A DNA stretch of 64,000 nucleotides from Hydnum rufescens UP504 (lineage: Eukaryota > Basidiomycota > Agaricomycetes > Cantharellales > Hydnaceae), in contig MU129108.1 of the NCBI GenBank assembly GCA_014904985.1, positions 8,402 to 72,401 on the forward strand. Reading direction: 5' to 3'. The translations under genes were made by a program, and so were the position numbers. Below are positions 22,565-33,968 of the stretch, in pieces. Under the pieces are notes generated by a model that had not been told where the DNA came from, did no database searches, and saw only the letters and a list, made by a program, of their open reading frames with translations. Numbering within the stretch: the first letter of the stretch is position 1; each line of letters starts with the position of its first letter.

Positions 22565-25500
22565 TCACTGGAAGTTCGATAGATCAAGGGTACCATCAGG
22601 ATTGAACACAAGATGTGAAAAATCAAACCCATCCAAAGTGACAGGAGGTAGCACAGTGTTGAAGGATTCCGCATACCAGTTCTGCGGGACAACACCTGGA
22701 TTAGTGGAGCCTAAAGTTGAGGCTCCAAGGTTTGGATCCATTGCTCCAAAATTCGAATTCATGGGTCCAATGGCCAAACTGGGATTGCCATTTGTCACAG
22801 TGCCAGGCTCCCAGTTTAGATTGTCCGAGGTCCCGAAGTACGAATGAACGGTATCACCAACATTTGGCTCAGTCAGCCCGGAAGAAGGATTTGTCGCCGG
22901 TTTCGCTGTGGTTTCTGTGCCATTGACCAAGTCCGGGCCAAGATCCTCTGAGTCAGAATTCTCAATGAAGGCCTTTGATAGGTTACGAGAGGCCTTCAAA
23001 TTCTTGCCCTTTGAGGAAGCACCTGAACCTGAGGGGCCATGAGGTTTGTGTGCAGGCAGTTTGGATCGAGCCCGTGTTGACAACAGCTCCTTGGAGGGTG
23101 GTTTTTGGCCCCCCTCAGGTCCAGCACCTGAATTTGCATCTTGGACACGGTACACAATGACTCGGTTACGGTCAATGATCAATGGGATGTCGTCATCATT
23201 GTTGGTGTCATCATCCAACCACTTCTCCAACTTGATTGGGCAACCTTTCCCCTTGTGGAATTCAGAGACTAGGAGGCGCCACTGTCCCCCCTCCCAGCTC
23301 TTGTTGGTGTGGGTCGGATGTGGGGCTGGACATTCATCTTCACAAGGCCAACCTACAATGCGTATACGGTTTCGTCGAAGCAGGCCAAGGATTTGCACCC
23401 AAGGGACCAAAGCAGGGAACCATGTATGTCCATTCTCAATGAAGAGATTTCGCAAGTATTTGGATGTGGCAGAGTATGCAGAATCGTGGCTCCTGAGTTC
23501 ATCTTCTTGCCATTTCTTCTCAGTCTCTTGATGCCACTTTGAAAGACCCCTCGCATCCAACCGTTGAGCGAGAACTTTGACAAACAAGTCATCAAGTGTC
23601 TTCTTGAGATTGAATTCTTCCTCAGCTAGTCGCTGTATTTCAGGGGAACTACAGAGTATTGCATTTTGTGCATGCGCAGCATAGGCATCGGCACAACCAC
23701 AAACAATGAACGAGATAGAGTGGACATCGAAAGTCCCCATGTGTGACATCTCACCCATGAGGTTCTTCTTCTTCCGAGAGATAAATTTGGCAAGTTTGGA
23801 GCCCGTTGTAAGTGCAACATCATTGTCGACCTTTGAGCGTCAGGCAAGTGTGCAGAGTTCCTCCTGCCAAGCCTCTAGACCTTCAGGATCATCCTCATAT
23901 TGCCCCTTCTCCTTTGCATATTCAGCAGAGAGCTCAGCCTGCGAAACTAACAAAGACAGGGAGGACTGTTACTAGATACTCTCACGGATTTGGTTAAGAA
24001 TTGGGTATTTACGTTGCGGAAGCCCAGCTAATTTATGTCTTCATGCATACCCATTAAAAGGGTTGGGCAAGCGCTTTGCGTGTATGGTACCTTCAAGGTT
24101 TGCAAGACGACGAACCATGGCAAGCAGGCGATTGTATTTTTCTGCTGTGACCACCAGAGTGCGATCAAAGGCATCCGTTATGGCCTGTACCTCCTCCAGT
24201 AGCTCCACAGGCAGTGGTCCTGTTTTGTATTGCTTCGTACGAGGGTTATTGTCAGCACTGCCTGCCTGCGACTTGTGGAGGATGTCATCATCTTCCTCTT
24301 CCTCATCGAAATCATCATCCAGATCGGTGTTGGCGTCAGGACGGTTGTGGGAGACATTTGGCTCATTCTGAAAGCCCTAGGCACCATCTGGTCATATCTG
24401 ACTTCAAATGGGACTTCAATAGTGCCGGCGGGCTTCCTAGAGTGTAGGCCATGAGATAATGATGGCGGGGGCTCCCTCACTGTGGCTGCTGGCTTTGATG
24501 GCGGACAGAGTGATGCGGGTGTGGCTATAAGAGGAGGGATTGGTGACTTCACAGCCGAGCGAGAACTTTGCATGGCGGATTTCCGTTCCACAGACCCAGA
24601 TGCAGGAGACTGTCCACTGGAAAGAGAGAACAATTAGATACGATGGATTCAAAAACAGATGAATGAATAAACATACTCTATGGTGCATGCAAGGGCCTTC
24701 CACAACTTCAAGATCTTGACCTCAAACTGTTCCAGATTGAGACCACGAGTCTCAGCAAAGAACGAAAGTCCCTCAATAATGCCCAGAGCACCACAACAAC
24801 CCTGCCTCATCTCCTCAGCAAGATGGGAAACTGATACCCCTTGGAAAATGTGATTGAGGGTGCAATCAATGTACTCGCAATCCTCACGGGGGTCCTTCCT
24901 GCCATCAGGCAAAGCCAATAAGATGGCGTGAACATTGGTGGCATCCCATACATGTAAGAAGTCCCCAGGACACGCCTCAGGAATGCTGGGAGGCAAACGA
25001 AGTGCTAACTCTCGTGCCTCATTAAGTAACTTGAGAGGATCATTGATTTTCCGCACTTCATCGAGTAGTTGGCTTGGTGTGTCAGATTGTGGTGAAGGAG
25101 GGGCGTCGTCCGATGAAATGTCGAAGACTGGAGACCGGAGGCGCATGGGTGGGACCTCGCCAGAAGTATTGAGCATGGAAACCAGTGCGTCCTCAGACTC
25201 AAAACCCTCAAAGGCCTGAGATTGGTAATTGTTGCTGAAATTGGTGGTGTTGGAGGGAGAACCATATGCAACATCGTTATCTGCATGCAGCTGGCTCCTG
25301 CTCATGAATATTTGAGATCGGGACAAAGGCTTCTGCTTAGAGGGAACTGATGGCTGAGGTTGCATCTCGACATATGCACGATTGGTCCAGGAAGTAGAAG
25401 GTGCTGAGGTGGAGGCGGAGGCGGTGATGCGAACATTGCCTTTGCGTTGTTTGACACCTGGAGGTCCAGACTTCTGGGTCTGCAAGGCGTAGCATGTCAG

Positions 25501-25854
25501 AACAAAATCGTGATAGGGAATCACTGAAACTTACGGTATTTGGCAACTCATCCTCATCTGAGGGCTGTTCATCAGATCCGTTGCGAATAGCCTTGCGTTT
25601 TCTGGCTCAGGTTTTCGAACATATCTGTTTTGAGAAGCTGGAAGCCTGTACCAAGCAACACATAAGAAAGGATTGCCAATGACATGGGCAGATTAGCGAC
25701 ATACTTTCTCAGGTACCTCGCTCCCATCTGAGGATTCCTCCACCTCCGCGGACTCCTTGGCAACCTTGCGGCTTGTGAAGTGGGATTTTTGGTACGTTTT
25801 TGGCTTTTTAGCGTTTGCTGAGGGTAGCGAAGAATGGCCGAGTGTAGATGACAT
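22565..25854 (-). pseudogene. Cassette B gene 3: large uncharacterised multi-exon protein
   Basis: It is collinear with 9,318-12,425. It starts MSSTLGHSSLPSAN with a Lys-rich N-terminus. Introns lie near 25,620-25,750, 25,450-25,540 and 24,617-24,676 (60 bp), with a last one near 23,955-24,020. Conserved pieces are SQLLDEVRKINDP, HVWDATNVHAILLALPDG, PLPVELLEEVQAI, NPFNGYA, AYAAHAQNAILCSSPEI, HTWFPALVPWVQ, SEFHKGKGCPIKL and PLIIDRNRVIVY. Breaks are a frameshift near 24,370 in the acidic linker, TGA at 24,041-24,043 (Trp TGG in copy A) and TGA at 23,840-23,842. The product is unknown. Gene order and orientation are the same as in copy A. Confidence 0.65.
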
Positions 25855-26037
25855 TGTGAATCAGTACTCTAGCTGAGTCATTCAAGAATGGCTTCAGGAA
25901 CTTCTCAGGCTCGAATACACGATACAATGGGTTGCTGGCGGGTGTGTATGAGAAGCCCAGTTTGGGTGAGGAAAGGATAAAGAGCGGGAATCGAGTTAAG
26001 TGGAAAGGATATGGATCCAGAGGGAGTGTAAAGGCCA

Positions 26038-26260
26038 CTAGCAGCAAAGATATCCAGATGCCCTATCTGAGAGGTTCAAGAAAAAATCCAGGAACCTCTC
26101 AAGACGAGGCAGTTTGGGTTGTGCAATGCTGGTCAGGACAACTTGATCGAGATTGTTAAGTTCCGCAAAATGAGAGTAGACTGCGCTCGGAGCACCACTT
26201 CCCACCTCTCTATCTGAGATGTTCAAGAGTAACCAGGAACCTCTCTAGACCGAGTGGTAT
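26038..26260 (-). pseudogene. Small coding remnant between cassette genes 2 and 3 (copy B)
   Basis: It reads NISDREVGSGAPSAVYSHF ... LERFLDFFLNLSD and aligns with 12,520-12,800 in copy A. A near repeat of the segment (CCTATCTGAGAGGTTCAAGA versus CTATCTGAGATGTTCAAGA) occurs twice, at 26,060 and 26,210, so there is a short internal duplication. Function is unknown. Confidence 0.35.
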
Positions 26261-26529
26261 GGGATAATGCGACGTATGGGATAGCCAAAAAAGCCGGAAC
26301 TTGCCGTGTCACTCAACATCAATTTAGCACATCTATAATAGGCATATTATTTATCGACGTACATAGATACTACAGGCAACAAATTGAACAAACACAGCAG
26401 GGTGAAATAATAGAGAGGAGAGGGACATGACAAGAAGAGAGAAGAGCAACACGAAATGAGGAGTGATGGGGATGAAGAGGAGTGTAACAGAAATGAAGAG
26501 AGGTGAAGGGCACAGAAACGAGGTGGACA
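26261..26529. other. No gene recognised
   Basis: Spacer between the small remnant and the end of cassette B gene 2. It contains a purine-rich strand (26,400-26,520, GAGGAG/GAAGAG runs) and no module. Confidence 0.5.
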
Positions 26530-28140
26530 CTATCGTGGCCCACTGAACATGGGTGTACCGGCCTTTAAAAAGAGGGTGGGGTGTGGAGAGGATGAGTCCC
26601 ATTCAATGAACCAGACTTGGGAGTCGAGGAATCCAAAGGCTTCCATACGGCATGGATGGGAGGGTCGGGAATACGATACGGCTTGATTGCCTGCGGCTGC
26701 AGCGGTTTTTGCCATTCATCCAAGCTCATGAACCAGAACATCATACGGTCCATGAGTGATATAAAGCGGCACCCAGAATGCCAAAAGATTCTGGTTGCAC
26801 CGATCCGTGTGAGCACTCACGATCATCTTCAAGCGGTGCCGTATAACATCATATTCCTGGTCAAGTGTAGCCAGAAACCATGCTGTGGTGAATTCCACTC
26901 GATCTAACGTGTGCTGCGGATATTCGACCTCATCTGCAACCAATGGAGGAAAACGATGCAAGTCCAGGAAACGGTATCGAATGAAGGTCCGTATTCCTGA
27001 GTCTCCTTCAAGTGGGGGTGGAAAGAGATGAAGCATGTGAAGATCGCCAATCTCTCTGCAGGCAGGGGCATTCTCCAGCATCAATGTCAAGTCGTCAGCA
27101 GATTGCTGGTGTGCATAGCACATTTCGACATAGTCTGGATCCAACACCCATTGAAAGGAAGCAATGGACTCCTGGTGCGCCACTGCAATTTCAGTTGCCT
27201 CCTCAAAGTCAAACAGCCTAGATCCAGGGGAGTTCCAGAAACGAGAGAGCACGGCATCCCGTTGCGGCTGCAATTTGAAGGCCAACATGACCTTCTTCTT
27301 GAGGTGTGCTAGGCCCTTTCCTCCCTTGTTCTTCCGGACACGAACACTGAATAAGTGGTCTTCTGAAAGACGCTTGAAGACCTCCCTGATGTTCACATCA
27401 CCAGTAATGCCGGAGAACTTGATGTGGAACCAATCGCCAACAAAAACAGGAGGATCCAGATTCACTGGAGAAGCCTCAGCAGTTTCATTACTCTCTGTGC
27501 CTGGCTGTCCATTGTCATCAGTCTGAATGTCGAGATCATTGAATTCACTCAAAGGAATGATGGGCGAATCCTTGGGAGAGACCGGCAAGCCCACTTGTCG
27601 TGCATCCACTTGCATGGATGTGTCATGATCATGGTCAGAGGACACAGGACCAGGCAGCTGACTGACTGTCTGCGCCTCTGGAGCCTGATCCTCCAACATG
27701 GCGTTTTCTGGCTCTGGCTGATCATGGTGGAGCCCTTGAACCGAGGGGAAGTCCCGATCAGGAGGGGGAATGTGAGGGGAAGCTGGGGGGGCGAATGATG
27801 CATTGGGGAACACAAACGAGGGCCAAGAGAAGGCAAGCAGTCGCCAGAATGCCTGTCACAAGCAGGAGAATGCAGGGCACGGTCAGAAGAAGAGGAGCCA
27901 CCACGAGAATACAGGTGACGTTCACGAGAATGCGAGTGATGGACAGATGGCAAATGATGGCCAGGAGAGTATGAGCGATGATCACCAGACCATGAACGAC
28001 GGTGAGGAGAACCCAAAGGACGGCGAGAACCCGAGCGGGGAAGACGTGAGGGACCAACGGGGGACTGTGAACGTCGAACAGGTGACCTTGCACGAGAGCG
28101 GGGGGGATACTGAACATGAGAAGGATGAGAGACGAACGAG
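26530..28140 (-). pseudogene. Cassette B gene 2: RS-rich protein with conserved C-terminal domain
   Basis: It matches 13,037-14,662. The Arg/Ser/His-rich N-terminal tract (28,120-27,830, e.g. PHRRSWSGDHRSYSPGHH) is in a different frame from the rest; the switch lies at a run of seven G near 27,785. The conserved domain has GDWFHIKFSGITGDVNIREVF, SVRVRKNK, VMLAFKLQPQRDAVL, YVEMCYAHQQSADDLTLML, NAPACREIGDL, THGPYDVLVHELG and, after an in-frame TGA at 26,716-26,718, FGFLDSQVWFIEWD. Both the frameshift and the stop suggest inactivity, although the homopolymer difference could be a sequencing error. Confidence 0.65.
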
Positions 28141-28235
28141 GCAAAAGCGTGATTGCGCTCAACACGGTCTCACTCAATATGGTCTCGCTCAACACGGTCG
28201 CGCTCAGCATGGTTGCGCTCAGACTCAAGGTACTC

Positions 28236-28310
28236 TTCTCCCCAGACGGGAGAACAAGACCGTGACCAGCCTCGAGAGGGTCCATACTCGGCCTCATGCT
28301 GGGCACTCTT
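28236..28310 (+). repeat. 75-bp dispersed repeat, copy 1
   Basis: CTTCTCCCCAGACGGGAGAA ... CCTCGAGAGGGTCCATACTC is repeated at 32,498-32,572 with about three substitutions, in the same orientation. It lies just 5' of cassette B gene 2. It contains the short palindrome CCTCGAGAGG. Origin is unknown. Confidence 0.8.
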
Positions 28311-28362
28311 GGGCCTATCAATTGGTCCTAAGAAATGAGTTCATCTCCTTGCTCCTTAGTAA

Positions 28363-30503
28363 TTACAAGCAATGTCTTACCTTGATCAGCATTGACCGAA
28401 TGACGGCGCTTCTTTGCACGCTTTGGGTAGCCTGGGGCCCTGGAGGGGCAGAGCTCCATCTCTCCAGTACATAGTGCTCTAAGCCAGAACGGTAAACTCT
28501 GCACTTTTTCTGAGCCTCCCGGACGATAGAGAGAATGCGCTCTCGGGGACCAGGAATTCCCAAGAATGCCATGGGGAAGTCTGTTGTGACTGCTACCCAA
28601 TGGGGGTCCCTTTGTGCTTCCTCGAGACACCAATCCTTGACGGATTGGCGCCGACATTTCTTTGCGAAATCATCATCTGATGGCTCTTCTGAAGAATAAC
28701 CCTCTTCACCCTCGAATCCAAAGTAATGGATCGGGTCAGTAGTGAGGGCAGGTGCGTCAACAGCACTAGTGATGGGTGCGTCAACAGCACTGGTGACGGG
28801 TGCGTCAACAGCACTAGTGATGGGTGCGTCAACAGCACTAGTGATGGGTGCGTCAACAGCACTAGTGACGGGTGTGTCAACAGCAGGCTCGACGTCCATG
28901 TCATCAGGACATGAAGGGGATGGTGGGGGGGAAGGAGGACGAGGTGGCAGTGGCACTGTATCACGGAGGCTGATGGAGGAAGGACCCAAAACACGGACTA
29001 GTGCACCAGCCATGGCGCTGTCTACATCTCGAAGGTCAGACTCAAATACAGCTGTGTAGACATCCCGTTGATGCACATAGTCCTCTTTTTGTTGGATGGG
29101 TCGAATCATCCAGAGAGACGGATGCTTGACTTGGGCACCTCGTTTCATTCTCCAAATTTCCATGAATTCCCCATGGGCTTCATCAGGACCGCATTCGGCC
29201 ACCCCATTGGCGACAGCCTGGGACTCGGAAGATAAATCCCCTGCATGGGGATCAAGAGTACGGACTTCTCTGGGCTCCAGGATCCGGATACCATGAAGGG
29301 GGACACCATGTCGCTCCAATTCTGCCATAGGAACATCGGGGTCGTCCATGGAAATGAAAGCGCCCACTAGATTGTGATCGACCCCAAAACATGGTAGCTC
29401 CAGACCAGCAACCAGGGCTATATGGTCGAGGGTCCTATGCATCAGAAGCTGCGTGACGGCTTGAACTTCTGCCAGAGTATCCTCAATCCTCACAATTTTG
29501 CGATAGGCCGTAATCTTTGCAAAATATTGTTCCGCGTCGCCCGGCAGAGAACCGTCTTGGCCACTCTCGATGAGGGCTTTTGTGACGTCAGAGTGGGTGC
29601 CATGCTCCATGACTGGGATCCGATCGAGTTCAAGACGAAAAAATTGGAATGCCTTCAACCACAGATGATAAACATCGAAAGCATCGATGAGGGCTTTTCG
29701 CATGGTGATCAGCCAGCTGCAGCCAAGAAAAAAATCTAGAGCATAGCTGCCCCTCTGCACCACCTCCTGGAATGGAAATCGATGTTGGGGTAGATAGGGA
29801 ACATGCAGGGAATTGTGAGTGTACATGTGTCTTGTGCACAGTTTGTCGAAGAACGCCCAAGTTAAAGGACTCGACCATGCCCTAGCGACATCATAGAATG
29901 GGTCAAAGTCATATCGATGCATAGTTTCCCCGAACTGAGAAACCACAGAGGGGGGGCCGCAGAATAATAAGTTGCGAGGACGGCGTATTCTTTCGGGTTG
30001 GGGGTTTAACAGTTCAAGTAAATCGGGAGATGCATCACTCTCCCAGAGGGTGTTGGTATACTCTAGCACCCAGTCCTGGATGCTGACGAAGTGTCTTTGG
30101 GAAGTGGGACGTTCGCCTCTGACTTCTGGGGACGTTGAATTGTTGTCAGTCTGCAAGACAAATCTGCGATGCAAAAAAAAAACGTACTGTTTAGGTTCTG
30201 CTCGAAGTAAACTGAATATTGAGTGCAAAGAGTTGGGAAGTGTTGGATAGAGCGGATCATTTCAGACGAAAGAGGGCTGGAAGACTCTCCATAGTCCCAT
30301 CGTAAAGGATCCGTGGACGTACTGGGTGTGGGATCTGGAGGAGCCGCCAGTGGATCCACCAATTTCTTTTTGAACTTGGGGAGCTTTGATTTCAGTTCCG
30401 GGGTGGCAGAGGAGATATCAGAAGAGGGAGCCAAGGCACTTGTGGATCCCGAGTTTTTCCCAGTTGGCTTTCTCGTTTTCGTATTCGTCCGCTTTGGAGG
30501 CAT
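28363..30503 (-). CDS. Cassette B gene 1: uncharacterised protein, best preserved copy
   Basis: Exon 1 (30,503-30,188) encodes a Lys/Pro/Ser-rich N-terminus. A short intron (about 30,151-30,187, unusually small at ~37 bp, so the boundary is uncertain) leads into a frame open for over 590 codons to 28,363. Landmarks shared with copy A are LEYTNTLWESD, LPCFGVDHNLVGAF, PLHGIRILEPREV, GEFMEIWRMK and RDVDSAMAGAL. A Pro-rich hinge, a DAPITSAV repeat block, an acidic patch and a basic C-terminal part follow. No catalytic motif is recognised. Start choice: the ATG at 30,503 precedes the Lys-rich exon and lies 3' of the shared 5' box at 30,720-30,765. Confidence 0.6.
28740..28895 (-). repeat. 24-bp tandem coding repeat (DAPITSAV), about six copies
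   Basis: Units of GGTGCGTCAACAGCACTAGT plus four bases encode eight residues each within cassette B gene 1. Copy A lacks the array. Units are almost identical, so expansion is recent. Confidence 0.9.
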
Positions 30504-30719
30504 GGTGGGAACCGTACAGATAGAGCAGTTATCTCAACCACAGACCCTTACAACCCCGGAGCAGATTTACTGCTCCAAAGCGCACGAGTAAGCGGAGATC
30601 AAAGATATAACCCTGGATAGCAGTTCCAAGATGGAGGATGGAATCTCTCTCCACCCACTACACTCGACACGTGGTGAAAAAACGTACGAGAGGCTGTAGA
30701 ACTAATGAATCTTGTGGAT

Positions 30720-30765
30720 CTGGAGCCCACAGACTAGATAGAATGTGTGCCCACAGATTTTACGA
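30720..30765 (-). promoter_or_regulatory. 5' box of cassette B
   Basis: Minus strand: GTAAAATCTGTGGGCACACA then TTCTATCTAGTCTGTGGGCT. It matches the box in KDZ copy 1 (GTAAAATCTGTGGACGGACA at 33,461) including the GTAAAA lead-in, and the boxes at 17,170-17,210 and 42,781-42,820. It lies 217 bp upstream of the gene 1 start codon. Confidence 0.6.
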
Positions 30766-31558
30766 GACGTTAGGTTGGAGTTTGGTTCCGCACCGCTCCG
30801 AAATGCCAAAACATTCCCTAATTTGTCAGATTTTCGATAGTTACAAATTTGCATTTTCCCCACCTTCAGTGAAGAATTGCGCCTGAACCGCCAGTCCATT
30901 TGTTGCCATTTTTTGTATGGACAAGGATTATCTAGGGTTACCATCTTTCCATCAGTGATTTGGACCACTTTAAGTTCTCAAGGGTAGTTGGCACTCTGTG
31001 GCCACACAACCTATCATATTTTTCTCATTCCATATACTTATATATACCACTACCGCTCATATTCCAAGTTGTGAAATACTGTACCAATTTCGGCACAACC
31101 ATGTGAATACTACCCTATATTTCGACCATAGTGTCACAAGAATTCAAGTCGAAATAGTTGAGCACCCATAGCTAATGATGCCATGGTTTGGAGGATAAAC
31201 CTCCTAATGATGGTCTCATCACCCAGGAACTTAACGGCTTGTATTATTTAAGGCAGTCTTCAATTGCAATTAAAAAAGACTCAACCTAATTCAGTAGAGC
31301 TGACTATCTGATGATCCAATCCAAAAGCAATGTCTCCATATGGATCTCTGAATATTGAGTTGTGCACTTGCATCAAACAGTTTGATGCCTCCAGAATCAC
31401 TGGGTCACCGCATGATGAGCATTTGCTCTACAGTATTTTGTTTGGCATAGAATCATCAATTAATGACATAGGGATTGATGATCTAGCTTCTGGAAATTAA
31501 ATGCAATGTGAATCCAGGAACGGGCAGTCCAGTTAATCCGAGAGCAGAAAAGTTGATG
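30766..31558. other. Mostly featureless; one coherent unrecognised coding stretch
   Basis: On the minus strand, about 31,450-31,270 reads INDSMPNKIL ... SSCGDPVILEAS ... HNSIFRDPYGDIAFGLDHQ. This looks like real protein sequence, but I do not recognise it. It lies beside the CCT6 and Rpt6 pieces on the same strand and may be another captured fragment. Nothing else was seen. Confidence 0.3.
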
Positions 31559-31830
31559 TCATACGGTATTAGCAATATCAAATCCTCCTGCAATCACTGT
31601 GGGATGAACTCCCTCAGATATATAGCCATCAGCTTTCAAAAGCTCTCCAACAAGGAGCACTATGTGGTACCATCTCCAACCTGCCCGTCCTGGGCCACTG
31701 CTGTCTGAGCAATCACAGCCACAGTGGGGTTCTTGAGATATGATATGAGCTCTGAGCACAATATAGAGCCAACTCAAATGTACATAGCATACTTGAATTT
31801 GCATCTCAGATGAAATATTTTGAAGATGTG
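31559..31830 (-). pseudogene. CCT6: Fragment of a TCP-1/CCT chaperonin gene, zeta subunit type
   Basis: CCT folds actin, tubulin and other proteins in the cytosol. The minus strand reads SSEMQIQ at the end of one exon, an intron of ~60 bp (GTATGC...CAAG), then NPTVAVIAQTAVAQDGQVG, DGTT and VLLVGELLKADGYISEGVHP. These match the CCT zeta consensus LLSEMQIQ-HPTA...AQDDITGDGTT...[20 protein letters not shown]. A one-base deletion after DGTT breaks the frame. Only ~70 codons remain; the retained intron argues for DNA-level capture rather than retrocopying. Confidence 0.75.
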
Positions 31831-32099
31831 AAGCGAGTCTTTTTTGTTGATTTTATAGTACAAAGTTTTTCCAAATAAAGTCCAGACAGAGTAAGGCCTG
31901 TATTTACAAGTGTACATTGGTTTCCCTCCATTTTAGACCGTAATCCTTGTTACTACTGCAAATTCCAAGATCTGGTCAAGATGCCTTGCCCAGCATGCAG
32001 GGGGATTTGTTGATATGGCACATGAGAATCTGATGACACAAGATGTGCCACTCAGAACCTTTCAATGAGATGCATTTGCAAAGGCATACCTTTGCAAGC

Positions 32100-32165
32100 A
32101 TGGGTTCAAAGTCTTCCTGAGTGACGTGTTGTCGTCTCTCTCTCAGAGCAGGTACATTGCTTGAT
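32100..32165 (-). pseudogene. RPT6: Exon fragment of a 26S proteasome ATPase, Rpt6 type
   Basis: The minus strand reads [22 protein letters not shown]. Fungal Rpt6 has [23 protein letters not shown] near its C-terminus. A few extra bases between MY and ALRERR disrupt the frame, and the C-terminal residues that should follow are missing. A possible intron (GTATGC) follows LAK. It lies 270 bp from the CCT6 piece on the same strand. Confidence 0.65.
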
Positions 32166-32497
32166 TGGAGGGGAATCTTATAAAATCAACCATGGCTCAA
32201 TAATGGATTGAGATCGAATCTTACCCTCTTTGTTCTTGCCCATGACTTTGATAATTTCATCGATGCATGAACCTGTCAATAAATAGCGTCAGCAAGAATT
32301 TCTGGAGGATCCACTTAGTGCACTACCTTGTCCATTAGAGACATTATACTGACCTTCCCCATAGCAAGACCACAACCAAACCTGCATGGCATCATAGATA
32401 TGGTGCGAACCACTGATCCTGCCGTCGTTGTTGATGCGAAAGGACATATGACTGTACAGTTGTACTTCATGCCGAAGATGTGTGTTTCTGAACGTCA

Positions 32498-32572
32498 CTT
32501 CTCCCCAGATGGGAGAACAAGACTGTGACCAGCCTCGAGAGGGTCCATACTCGGGCTTCGTGACTGCAACCA
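32498..32572 (+). repeat. 75-bp dispersed repeat, copy 2
   Basis: Second copy of the 28,236-28,310 sequence, CTTCTCCCCAGATGGGAGAA ..., same orientation. It lies immediately upstream of the tandem 5' boxes of KDZ copy 1. Confidence 0.8.
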
Positions 32573-32613
32573 TGAGACTCCAGATGCAAACTGTGGTGTA
32601 TCTCATCCATATC

Positions 32614-33690
32614 GCAAAATCTGTGGACAGACATTCCACTTGGTCTGTACGTTCCAGATTTAGGCGATTTACCAACTTCTTGATTTTCTGCTGCCTCCCA
32701 CTCTGTCGAAGCACGTTTTCGCCTATCTTCGTTATCGTAAAACCTGCGGGTGGTTGTTCTACCTAATCTGTGAGCCCCAGTTTTAGACAGCTTATCAGTT
32801 TCTCAACATCTTGCTACCCACAACATCAAGCCAGTGGTTTCACACTCATCTCCAACCAGTGTTTTCGCAACTCATCCCCTCATTCTCCATATCGTAAAAC
32901 CTGTGGATGGACATTCCACTCGGTCTGTGCATTCCAGATTTAGGTGATCCATCTACATCTCGCTACTCTCGTCACTTACCTATTGGTTGAGGCATGTTTT
33001 TCAACTTGCCTTATCTTCGTTATCATAAAACCTGCGGGGTGGTTGCCCTGTGAGTCCTAGGGTTAGGCAGTCTATCAGTTTCTCAACATCCTGCCACTCA
33101 ACAGCATCGAACTGGTGTTTCAACACTCATCTCCAACAAGTGTTTTTGCAACCCATCCCCTCATCCATATCGTAAAATCTGTGGACAGGACATTCTGCTC
33201 GGTCTGTGCGTTCCAGATTTGGGCGATCCATCTACTTCTGGACATCTCGCTACTCTCGTCACTTACCTATTGGTTGAGGCGCATTTTTTCAGCTTGCCTT
33301 ATCTTTGTTATCATAAAACCTGCTGGGGTGGTTGCCCTGTGAGTCCTAGGGTTAGTCAGTCTATCAGTTTCTCAACATCCTGCCGCCCAACAGCATCGAA
33401 CTGGTGTTTTCACACTCGTCTCCAACAAGTGTTTTTGCAACCCATCCCCTCATCCATATTGTAAAATCTGTGGACGGACATTCCGCTTGGTCTGTGCATT
33501 CCAGATTTGGGCAATTTATCGACTTCTGGACTCCTTGCTACTTTACTGGACCGAAACGGCATGTCTGCTCTCGCAAGATCCAGGTTTAGGCGATCTCTCG
33601 ATTTATTCCGCTACCTTCCACCGTGTTTGTTGTCGTAAAACCTGTGGACGAACATTCTACCCAGTCTGTACGTTCCAGGTTTAGGCAGTT
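32614..33690 (+). repeat. Tandem ~285-bp repeats carrying the 5' box (KDZ copy 1 upstream region)
   Basis: The box GTAAAAYCTGTGGACRGACA ... GGTCTGTGCRTTCCAGATTT occurs at about 32,614, 32,894, 33,173, 33,461 and 33,633. A second, weaker version (AAACCTGCGGGGTGGTTG) lies midway at about 32,740, 33,020 and 33,316. Between them recur CTCAACATCCTGCC and CTCATCTCCAACAAGTGTTT. The array ends ~280 bp before the KDZ start codon. Subterminal tandem repeats are known as transposase-binding regions in several DNA transposons; here this is inference. Confidence 0.85.
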
Positions 33691-33968
33691 CACACGTCTG
33701 TGGCATTTCGCTTGATCGTCTTCTCTGCTTCCATCTCATTGTGAGTATTCATCATTGTTATCACCCTCTTGTGGCGGGTTATTGAATGCCACTTCTCAGG
33801 CTTGCAACTGGCATTATACAAAACTGCACCCGACTGTTGTCTCTATCCATGCCCTTGAAATCCTCTGATATCCACTCGCCCCATCAAGGGAATAGCTCCC
33901 AATGCTCTCGCAAGCGTAAATGACATTCGAGCCCACCGGGAACATCACCCTCCCTATCACCATCCACC

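Noticed and set aside
28742..29059. Plus-strand genes opposite the DAPITSAV repeat
   Set aside because: These frames are open only because the 24-bp repeat unit contains no stop in any frame; the minus-strand gene has conserved flanks.
9318..30503. TET/JBP dioxygenase genes linked to KDZ elements
   Set aside because: Such linkage is known in basidiomycetes, so I looked for the HxD...H iron-binding and Arg motif in the cassette proteins and did not find it.
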